Virus record (IMG/VR): IMGVR_UViG_3300030382_002416
Coordinates: 1-20,016 of that record
Reading direction: 5' to 3' (one strand)
Length of the DNA: 20,016 nucleotides
From: a virus
Shown here: positions 17,101 to 20,016 of the stretch, piece after piece
How positions within the stretch are numbered: position 1 is the first letter of the stretch
How the letters are laid out: each line of letters starts with the position of its first letter
Program-made: the position numbers and the translations under genes
Notes under the pieces: generated by a model
The model's input: the letters and a program-made list of their open reading frames with translations, nothing else
Told to the model about the DNA's origin: nothing
Databases searched by the model: none

Positions 17101-17446
17101 CTGCTTGACCAATCATAGCACTAGGATCAATAATTTGTTGTTCAGGATTTACACCAAATCGCATTTCACGAAAAGGAGCTTGTTCAGCAGCTGACTCTTG
17201 TTGTGAAGCAACACCCTCAAAATAACGATCCATTGATGAAGGACCATCTTGAGTGAGTCTTACACTGTTTACTATATCGCTAAATGTAGCTTCTCCTTCT
17301 TGAGGCTCATCATACATCTCTTGTATATCTTCTTCAGGAGTATTTGGAGTTGTAGTAGCTGCTTGTGCTCTTTCCCCTAATAAAATATTTAAACCAGAAG
17401 TATAATCTTGTGGTGATGCATTATTTTTCTTATTAATCTCTGCCAT
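5162..17446 (-). CDS. Giant virion protein with zinc-metalloprotease and RNA polymerase-like double-psi barrel domains, 4094 aa
   Basis: Probable ejected internal virion protein that carries an RNA polymerase. Regions in order: a disordered start (1-100). Glycine/alanine-rich hydrophobic stretches at about 200-470, including LLPYALSFMVPYTAG at 200 and EGLTEGYQEIYQEW at 400-413. A Lys/Glu-rich coiled-coil region at about 470-960, with an Ala/Glu/Lys repeat near 682-707. Small beta-rich segments at about 950-1180. An HELGH zincin motif at 1266-1270. A long unrecognised helical region at about 1400-2450. RNA polymerase-like motifs from K2497-K2504 through R2592 to D2634/D2636/D2638. A further helical region to the end, with hydrophobic segments at 3758-3778 and 3982-3996. 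The ATG overlaps the upstream gene by 14 nt; there is no Shine-Dalgarno sequence. The gene ends in TAA. Comparable ejected polymerases are N4 vRNAP (about 3500 aa, but of T7 type) and the phi14:2 crAss-like polymerase (about 2200 aa). The coding sequence is certain; the RNA polymerase call is good but unproven, and most of the chain is unassigned. Confidence 0.85.
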   Translation of the reverse strand: MAEINKKNNASPQDYTSGLNILLGERAQAATTTPNTPEEDIQEMYDEPQEGEATFSDIVNSVRLTQDGPSSMDRYFEGVASQQESAAEQAPFREMRFGVNPEQQIIDPSAMIGQAGTRFQRGLKAGWGDLVYGTGDTVDWISAWATPGEADPTTSIGSWLKDVGQEYKNDNVLILSEDLQDMTWDDLLKGEFWSSKFSRLLPYALSFMVPYTAGARFGGALLGRFGLWSAKQLNTANKARKIGVIGQAGKFGVSGTGAVGKLAFDAGRRGMLPTKLLRNWSGYIGGGVTANLAEGAYLSGEAYNQMLTDVDDQGNPLFTPSEAASIASGVAGWNFAWAGVDIIQYGILFGGMGKSLTKRLMSGTNPQKIPFKASIAGLASWGYNKVAPLVPATAAYASIEGLTEGYQEIYQEWLKYSVIQEAKGQDYEELTTWFKDAPFAEDRPELRDIFWSSVGMGGAMGGARGVFDATAMRNKLYNEKVDALNNDIDLLNDQQNPAVTYENEKYVQDNIIARELWNYYGDGSGLISYVNKQVKDKKMDQETADLYIAAIEEAEKSYEKHAVNTGLTEAGAKQAFFRETRLKRNEKQQAEEKANYDELVKKKSSQITDKKALEKALEDDTAYHEAVMNVLLEEQANLKKELEMIYKRKKDDAPVAKSTGIRDKRYKIRGLSKDEYEAYTQEGEKEAETRAEEEAKAEAKAEEAKEAEKPSVFERAGKLAGKIFKGTKEIVGGAITQLGSISKKALEKKTKSMARRMIIEDSKKIINRTEYGKIIEEIKKGNDKAAKELMKKGAGKNQEWINIIKETFNLSDAEAKNVLEKLIDRDLNVLKKKLKENPNLTEQEHRDFLISQITSDKGKSSIDSILDKVQEKFKKKEEKVEVKEDTITPKIIKDSKKSKYAKTEEMQGKGRPIKEYSDTVTVDGVDYRFRIEEFEDGTILFNVSELARDDRGGLPVKSLTEKEYKNLVKKSQEEVKKKDKTEVIPKGWRRVGEDEVLPTGANVKMSTEKGYSIVELSSIGEVEAAEVIPKTKEYESIEKAIKEKGAPLLLKGAEVSKGQGPNTYILTTSDGKSINYQDFTGKSDELIAGKHDIELRLVEPVAGQANVVKVNGKLYFQFKKGAPLYSSITEVVSGGKVVGQLQYQDYKAKEPIKKAKKAKTKGTAKRVLDAIKETKENIQKLLNKSFDEVPDIDSFGFQNNLEVYLDSGLGAYALTQNIMQKQFPGERGFVVSSRLVDDYGQESAALAIGSAVMINEEGIRQSDLIHELGHVYYSMMQDTALMKRINKLLYKTDLFQRTREEYPELTLMNFNGRKVTLGYLYRYYLDNINNKEEIESDIKSIVLELRKAEKTKNSDRMNELFGSLRIQLKLQGVKEIRIDQQKHLLEETFTRTLEAYSYGTIDAIIKDSKVQEQLRKDLMSFYKKTKNLATDEEAKRFLDLSVDNIADLNLEAAIKHILLDFNSGERTIPTAQNSAYSEIRKAKKKNLSKTATHPAIFTRIGDYIGRNLTVDQMTNNVLKDVSEDSRLDVKDAEVLTDYIKAVITQRTQSAKLKEADKILDERLGRESKVDDGITEASEDASQKYKEENKIRALPTTVSHFIRKIVEVYNRENPVPMETKQLLHNLRAIAKQTMYDPYVFPSKLRESDNHEIVSMIALLDDIYKDPVVTNAKLLEIKAPIEGTTIETLTHGVLKVGKGGVRSWDRYKTISSSVENSAIRNLKDTIQENKDDYGKRIADVYNELFFKKGKDPNSEIDRIVAAEKILDILLSDNPKGKLINRQALINNRILFKGERKYLHDILFEHTIHPKYKNPVLKNSEFMAWGGKDKFVYKTKKYNPLGFFKAKTKKGNLVGQGELHIILTEGLVQSRAMNYLSMVDNVEQDGVSIMNKENGLHNRIKNIAKIIQEGQVIEETDIMHPNTNIFASKLHALKKMGKLANKEGHVIKDPLQLTINSGLMRRFLFDTEGVKSEELAAKLNDLTPNELLANDFFMFLSRYNPGLNKDIVIYDQAMAVFSDKSRRYYIESVMAHNQKMKNLLLSKVKNNPAYKGKYKNGDRVFPFTIVKRDGNLHIKEMPKLVKQFSNYIGDNQDLFLGNQDYKNIKNRTQAYDAFLTSYIANKFMAQQLFIHDHRQSENQIDYIKRAAGAIASHTVYDRNTMVEPVVVKDYYVGKDDKTIYTEDEAKEEFGDNWKDKVAVENDAMGYVLPEQAEAIRSKYGEVQKVGSVFKFVYHYTEIANPKLKGKSTYLKFAVHTLTPEMEASSPHLRNIGNILRERHKRISETVIPEFDGRNIYSHGNLVIAVSESGAKLFKDGIRTDEHIYDVRDIIELRTDMLETVFDPSIKAGMKTMEGIMDKQDELYMIGDKDSELRTYQGLSGEGLGIQLELDKQASERFFPSQLFYNLATNITTDEQTIINEMYALREKVMNANNEERNKGLITEEGATQEQVLAERESFKSSVNADVFGVLVESMYGFTDPRYPYLNAPYNSIATGRIAHKGTKMYTKGAIAYQSSSLGMGLKSYQRASDYFNEDGSYKGESKTPQGKKLRYELEKIVYGSKDTEAKPNTLISEAVVPEYLKRNGVTVGSLFIGTRIPAHGKVSSAVFIVKDFHKQVGTSPTSVITIPAWVSKYWGADLDGDSIHMNFKYTKEEVAKKQWRGWSNEFLDKYIDLVSKDTKFSELTADIDFVKDAENAIEKRNEVLQLAETSKESQLTPWGDAEMFENNVPVEKMVGTIAALGGAFNIFSNNKESLPFDITINGVRLQYEKMTHFSDFTATGTLENGIGNWFGVAQLLNIVLDNAKHQYASKLGLSKQSVFPYVLLRRLGYSLNDLTVLFNSPVVKEYMEFKKSRSKNYISKDSDIDAMFLADDTINFNELTEFLKTKGITSLTKPFIDKYGEFKEGYNNKAWIKLRNRINEGIDLNINDLVKRDKTAELDAVLMLYALEKYNQDIVRPFSKAFTVHKSIEKNPIELKTITENIQEIIDGEVIINKKDKGGLNLYYKMGNTVNSNIVTHAMGLFNGVLNRASATDIRFTPYMQSVFSKKARALLDEKHRDNKSAIINQVVKNHLKQNISLLHGARDRTTLLVEFDKLKKDNKGNFFLENVLEVVENAKGRKLIVINNAEINAFTNYKTLEDIRKSFDQLNDEGKNLIFELEFEFNGFGLTGTSFAPFFSESYMNVINKEIETIVKEDQERKVKGDPGISPELNIAIFQVNNPVDRYSLDREISDSSRNNRIIRKGKKVIGPNRSYNRDYLGDGVQKLTFKQWNADKGINIDIIDKESDIHSHLENRYNSYLNDLKLAQEYISYVKTKKPLSKFTIDELIQKAAEFRKMDHSATKGVAEMLEKEIGQRAFKIQTEFLRDAGAKQGYKYNVPGEDGVPQNDISNFRKWFGSNNMTSDRPEIQYLINEAEKEYMKYMRRFRVYKELINRKHNALVKSKNRKLTIIEKVKQVFDVNDKYKILYGNITTVENGNIRLLDENEISEVWDSLSKAEREYYSTYKSMVSLFQRVQSKSGAAISETLVPNMQMGTIESMFKSGLFGLYNLSTDSSSYDRVKVYGKDVDGKRALKTFYEWKHSVYKGRTKRISGAIELTELDKLRRKAKALKDRGKHEDGTDILLSDIEYDALVNNGAALKRMANKKVKGIKEIDVDIINEYERRRGVSIEKASYDLNTSLLEFVRGSLFMHGDAEVQDGGFTGMANLAVLIDSVTAFNKNLDNKNAVEYLTGWWKEGFIEGKTRVGMFGKTVDKIIDGFVQIASLRFLGFSIPIALGNTLAGKYQELRKRGGKQFVTGEKRFWTDFYKSRDLLKKYRVVQYSFDEFVHVNEKKGPLRKLVNLSFIFMDQTEHYIQGSAFLGMLTDQEFNTGEISDKRVRYINHKIATLHGEGYTALDATLLSMYSYGRAILQFKKWFITLVGDRYSAEDINRFGEVNVGSYRAGSSFAMNMFRKFFKGEMTMESIVKEYKSLSKSKQQEIENTVRGLGLTFLLISLIAVLDDNDDEASKATRKYLRRLQNDVYSTVDVNRFLRYRITPSSYSTIQNTFQMLGEAARGEKIERSGPYGERGSSKALKTLKYDISPFAGVRKDRANIMYK
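5459..5503 (-). other. Hydrophobic segment near C-terminus of giant protein (residues 3982-3996)
   Basis: The stretch G-L-G-L-T-F-L-L-I-S-L-I-A-V-L is uninterrupted hydrophobic and is followed directly by the acidic D-D-N-D-D-E. It is the most transmembrane-like segment in the protein, although at 15 residues it is short for a full bilayer span. Confidence 0.5.
6113..6175 (-). other. Hydrophobic segment in giant protein C-terminal region (residues 3758-3778)
   Basis: The stretch starting I-A-S-L-R-F-L-G-F-S-I-P-I-A-L-G is about 21 residues long and mostly hydrophobic, with one Arg near its start. It could be a membrane-interacting helix used during ejection, or a buried helix of a packed domain. 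Confidence 0.45.
9407..10009 (-). other. RNA polymerase-like catalytic double-psi beta-barrel motifs within the giant protein (residues ~2480-2680)
   Basis: D2634-L-D-G-D2638 sits in the context W-G-A-D-L-D-G-D-S-I-H-M-N. In bacterial beta' the equivalent is N-A-D-F-D-G-D-Q-M-A-V-H, where the three Asp hold the catalytic Mg ion. RNA-silencing polymerases and their relatives carry D-L/Y-D-G-D. At 2592-2594, R-I-P-A-H-G lies 42 residues upstream of the first Asp; beta' has R425-A-P-T-L-H, 35 residues before D460. At 2497-2506, H-K-G-T-K-M-Y-T-K-G-A-I resembles the beta-subunit D-K-M...N-K-G-V-I segment that supplies the two catalytic-centre lysines, but with four fewer residues between the lysines. 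The combination of three motifs in the right order argues against chance. Domain limits are approximate. Confidence 0.72.
13247..13774 (-). other. Zincin-type metalloprotease motif region within the giant protein (residues ~1225-1400)
   Basis: H1266-E-L-G-H1270 is a classic HExxH zinc-binding and catalytic motif, preceded by S-D-L-I and followed by V-Y-Y, as in the active-site helix of zincins. A possible third zinc ligand is E1386 or E1387 in L-L-E-E-T-F-T-R-T-L-E-A-Y. The roughly 116-residue gap is longer than in most gluzincins, so this assignment is tentative. Possible roles are cleavage of the giant protein during virion maturation or peptide-bond cleavage in the host after ejection. The sequence does not decide between them. 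Confidence 0.65.
14513..14522 (-). other. A10 homopolymer in the coding strand (possible slippage site)
   Basis: Ten consecutive A residues on the coding strand span the last base of GTA (V975) and three AAA codons (K976-K978). One extra A leads to TAA after residue 979. One fewer A leads to TAA after residue 982. This is the longest A-run I noticed in the window. It lies in a linker before the protease domain. Confidence 0.6.
15326..15402 (-). repeat. Ala/Glu/Lys-rich degenerate coding repeat
   Basis: Residues about 682-707 of the giant protein are a short-period Glu-Ala-Lys run (E-E-E-A-K-A-E-A-K-A-E-E-A-K-E-A-E). It is encoded by near-repeats seen on the plus strand as variants of GCTTCTGCTTTA. 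It probably forms a charged single helix or coiled-coil spacer between the hydrophobic N-terminal part and the enzymatic part. Such tracts can expand or contract by slippage. Confidence 0.6.
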
Positions 17447-19565
17447 GATAATATTTTGCCATTTGCCTGCTTAAATAATTTGTTTTCCCTATTGATGATT
17501 TATCTAATCTAGATTTTCTCCATTTATCGTATGCACTAGGACCACCATTAATTGCTTCTAACATATCTGGCATTTGCCCACTATTTAATCCTAATTTTAA
17601 TTTTTGTGTATAATGAGCCATATATTCTGAAGAACTATTTGCTACTATTGTTGGTCTACCATTTTGATTTTTCTCCATAATAAATGGATACTCTCTAGGT
17701 TTTTGTGATTCTAAATAAATATCTGAAATTAACATTGGCATAACAGCATTAGTTTTCTTATTAGAAACACCTGCATTAAGCAGACCTACAGATAAATTTT
17801 GACTATAAGCATCAACCACTTCATCAACAGCAGCAGTGTTTGGTAGATTTAAATCATTAGCTAATTTTGCTTTTAAGACAGCTTGTGTTTTATTTTTCTT
17901 AGCTGATATTTTGTTTCTTTTATCTAAATCAATCATTTCACTCTTCACTTCATTATAATTTTCTTTATCAAACTTCTCATTAATTGCCATTTGAACATTA
18001 GCATTAGATAAATCTACTTCATAATAAGATTGATCTCTATATGTTAAAAGATCACTGTCTTCAAGTTCAGCAACTATTGTATACTGTACTTCATAAGTTT
18101 TCCAATGATCTTTTATCTTTTTCAAATCTGCTTCATTTGATACATCTGTTATTAACATAGTTGTAGAATTACCATCTCCATCTTTACCAACTACCTTTGG
18201 CACTACGTGATAACCAAGTAATTTTAAATCTGCTGTAGCAGCTTCTTCATCTCCTGTATAAAAATAGTTTGATTCTTTAGGCCATTTATCTATATCTCTT
18301 TCTTGTCCAAATATATTTTCTGTATCATCTTGCGTAATTTTATGTCCCATTGCATTAAATTGTCCTTTCATAGGAACATTATAAAGCATTCCATCTTCAG
18401 GATCATATTCAAGATCTTTAAATACAGCTGCTGTAATATTATCAGAAACGCCTGGATTAGCAAATATTCTAGGACTTGCTATTAGTTGATGATCTTTTGC
18501 AAACCAACTTTGTCCTAGTAAACCTCTGTCCCCAGGACCAACAGTATTTGAATTTTCATCAATACCACCTAAAAATGAAAAGTCAGCTGTATGATTTTTT
18601 GCAAATTCTCTATTAAAACTTGATCCGCCTTCTTTAATAGCTAATAAATCATCTATTGTTGTAGCAGTGGAATTTACACCTTTTAATGCCCTTACAAGAT
18701 CTGTACTGAAATTTGTATCAAGTTCTGTTTCTCCATACATTGCTTGAGAATATCCGTCTTTTGTGAAATAATCTAAACCACCAGATTGAGAATGTCCAGT
18801 ATTAGTTGTCACCCAGGTTTTAATATCTTGCTCTGTAAGACCAGCTACATAAGCATCAGGATCATCAGGATTAATATCTAATACCATATCTTTAATTATA
18901 GAACTATAATTATGTGTTATTACATCATCAAGTGTAATGTTTTGTGATTTAGATAATTCTGCTAAAACTGGATTTGATAAATAATCACTTCTCTCTCCAG
19001 CATATCTAAAATAATCTGTTTTGCCTTCATTCCATTCTTGAAATCTTTTATGAGCATTTGCTGGGATAAGTTCAAACCCACCTGCAATTCCACCTTCTCC
19101 TTTCCCTTCATCTAAAGCTCCACTATAGTAAAGTTCTACAGCAGCTTTATTTTTATTAACCCTTTGAGATATTGGATTGTTTTGTACATTATTTTTATAT
19201 TCTTGTAAAACATAATCTAAATTACCATGTAATCTTGCATTTTCTACACTACCATATTGTCTTAATAAAGCTTGAATATCACCCCATCCAGACATATCTC
19301 TTTGCCAATCTTTAAAATCTTCTACATCTTTTTGTCTACGAAATTTTTGATCTTTCGTATACAAAGCTTTCATTGCTGCTGTATGACTAGCATTTACTTG
19401 TTCTTGTAATCCTTTTGTGTTTTCAAGATTTTTAAGCTGCATTTGCTTCATCTGCTGCATTAACTGCATAGCTTGCAATTGCTGCGCATCTCTATTTTGT
19501 GCTCTCTGACCTGCTGTCTGCATAGGACCAGTTAAAGCACTCCAATATCCAAAGTCTAAAGCCAT
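17433..19565 (-). CDS. Probable internal virion (ejection) protein, 710 aa
   Basis: I do not recognise a named family. Residues 17-56 are a Gln/Met-rich predicted coiled coil (Q-Q-L-Q-A-M-Q-L-M-Q-Q-M-K-Q-M). A Trp- and charge-rich helical part follows (about 70-130), and then a mixed alpha/beta body with Asp-rich loops. There is no signal peptide, transmembrane helix or enzymatic motif. Its length is close to T7 gp15 (747 aa), and it occupies the same place: after a small Gln/Met-rich protein gene and before a giant protein gene. That makes an ejected core or tube-forming protein the most likely role, by context only. The ATG follows the upstream TAA after 1 nt, and its TAA lies 14 nt inside the giant gene, so the three genes are probably translationally coupled. 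No Shine-Dalgarno sequence is visible. A tail tube or scaffold component is an alternative. Confidence 0.78.
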   Translation of the reverse strand: MALDFGYWSALTGPMQTAGQRAQNRDAQQLQAMQLMQQMKQMQLKNLENTKGLQEQVNASHTAAMKALYTKDQKFRRQKDVEDFKDWQRDMSGWGDIQALLRQYGSVENARLHGNLDYVLQEYKNNVQNNPISQRVNKNKAAVELYYSGALDEGKGEGGIAGGFELIPANAHKRFQEWNEGKTDYFRYAGERSDYLSNPVLAELSKSQNITLDDVITHNYSSIIKDMVLDINPDDPDAYVAGLTEQDIKTWVTTNTGHSQSGGLDYFTKDGYSQAMYGETELDTNFSTDLVRALKGVNSTATTIDDLLAIKEGGSSFNREFAKNHTADFSFLGGIDENSNTVGPGDRGLLGQSWFAKDHQLIASPRIFANPGVSDNITAAVFKDLEYDPEDGMLYNVPMKGQFNAMGHKITQDDTENIFGQERDIDKWPKESNYFYTGDEEAATADLKLLGYHVVPKVVGKDGDGNSTTMLITDVSNEADLKKIKDHWKTYEVQYTIVAELEDSDLLTYRDQSYYEVDLSNANVQMAINEKFDKENYNEVKSEMIDLDKRNKISAKKNKTQAVLKAKLANDLNLPNTAAVDEVVDAYSQNLSVGLLNAGVSNKKTNAVMPMLISDIYLESQKPREYPFIMEKNQNGRPTIVANSSSEYMAHYTQKLKLGLNSGQMPDMLEAINGGPSAYDKWRKSRLDKSSIGKTNYLSRQMAKYYHGRD

Positions 19566-19566
19566 A

Positions 19567-20016
19567 TTATTGATTAGGATTTACTGTATCAAAGAGTTTA
19601 GTTGTACCCCCTCCTTGATACATTTGCATCATTTGTCTAATAAGAGCAGAATTACCACCTCCAAGGCCTGACATTAAATTACTAAAAGCAGCTGAGGTGA
19701 ATTGTGCTGCTGATTGTTTATTCATTAATTGCATTTGCATATCTTCAGCTCTTAATTTTTCAGATCGTTGAGCTTCAAAGTTTTCTTTAAACATCATTGT
19801 ATCAACATATTTATCTTGATTTTCTCTTTGTAGGGCTGCATCTTGTGTTGCAAAATCTAATAATGCAGATGAACGTTTAGAATCTAGTATACCAGATTGA
19901 GCTAAGAACTTTGCTCTATCACCTGAAGTTCCTCTAACAGCATTATCTAAACCTTGTTCATAAGCAGCATCAATCTCTTTTCTAATTTTTCTAGCTTCAG
20001 CAGGATGAAATCCTTT
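19567..20016 (-). CDS. Partial small internal virion protein, 5' end outside the window
   Basis: The frame that ends with TAA at 19569-19567 has no stop up to the window edge, giving 149 visible residues. The ATG pair at 19797 and 19794 is internal: the 73 upstream codons read as ordinary coding sequence (K-G-F-H-P-A-E-A-R-K... then A-L-L-D-F-A-T-Q-D-A-A-L-Q-R), and the protein is helical throughout. The C-terminal half is Met/Gln/Gly-rich (M-Q-M-Q-L-M-N-K-Q, then M-S-G-L-G-G-G-N, then M-Y-Q-G-G-G). It lies 1 nt upstream of the 710-aa gene. Small size, Ala/Gln-rich helices and position recall T7 gp14, an ejected internal core protein, but this is analogy of context, not visible homology. Confidence 0.7.
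   Translation of the reverse strand, partial: KGFHPAEARKIRKEIDAAYEQGLDNAVRGTSGDRAKFLAQSGILDSKRSSALLDFATQDAALQRENQDKYVDTMMFKENFEAQRSEKLRAEDMQMQLMNKQSAAQFTSAAFSNLMSGLGGGNSALIRQMMQMYQGGGTTKLFDTVNPNQ

Noticed and set aside
19567-19797. A complete 76-aa gene starting at 19797
   Set aside because: The same frame stays open to the window edge for 73 more codons that read as normal helical protein, so this is an internal Met of a gene cut by the window.
1-20016. tRNA genes, CRISPR arrays, insertion sequences or integrase
   Set aside because: No cloverleaf-like segment, regularly spaced repeats, terminal inverted repeats or transposase/integrase motifs were seen. The window is nearly all coding on one strand.

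Overview
This AT-rich window (roughly two thirds A+T by eye) looks like the late, virion-protein end of a tailed-phage genome. Every supported gene is on the minus strand, so transcription runs from position 20016 down to 1. The genes are tightly packed: neighbours overlap by 1 or 14 nt or are separated by 1 to 71 nt. I see no RNA genes, insertion sequences, CRISPR arrays or integration functions.

Layout in transcription order: (1) 20016-19567, the 3' part of a small Gln/Met-rich protein gene. (2) 19565-17433, a 710-aa Gln/Met-rich protein. (3) 17446-5162, a giant 4094-aa protein. It has a glycine-rich hydrophobic N-terminal region, a charged coiled-coil stretch, a zinc-metalloprotease motif (HELGH, residues 1266-1270), and a motif set matching the catalytic double-psi beta-barrel of multisubunit-type RNA polymerases (DLDGD, residues 2634-2638, with an R-I-P motif 42 residues upstream). 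Two hydrophobic segments lie near its C-terminus. (4) 5090-4734, a 118-aa small protein. (5) 4714-3548 and 3548-201, two modular LamG/jelly-roll proteins that look like receptor- or glycan-binding tail adhesins. (6) 189-1, the start of one more small gene.

The gene order small protein, about 700-aa protein, giant protein, fibres parallels the T7 order gp14-gp15-gp16-gp17 (internal core proteins, then tail fibre). My reading is that genes 1-3 are internal virion proteins ejected with the DNA. The giant one would carry an RNA polymerase into the host to transcribe early genes, as N4 vRNAP does and as has been shown for the crAss-like phage phi14:2 RNA polymerase. The metalloprotease could mature the giant protein or act in the host envelope.

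Host: no gene has a convincing Shine-Dalgarno sequence, start codons after intergenic gaps sit behind A-rich leaders, and a TAnnTTTG box (the Bacteroidota -7 element) precedes the 118-aa gene. These point to a Bacteroidota host, perhaps a marine flavobacterium, but this is inference. The adhesin style is one I associate with marine phages.
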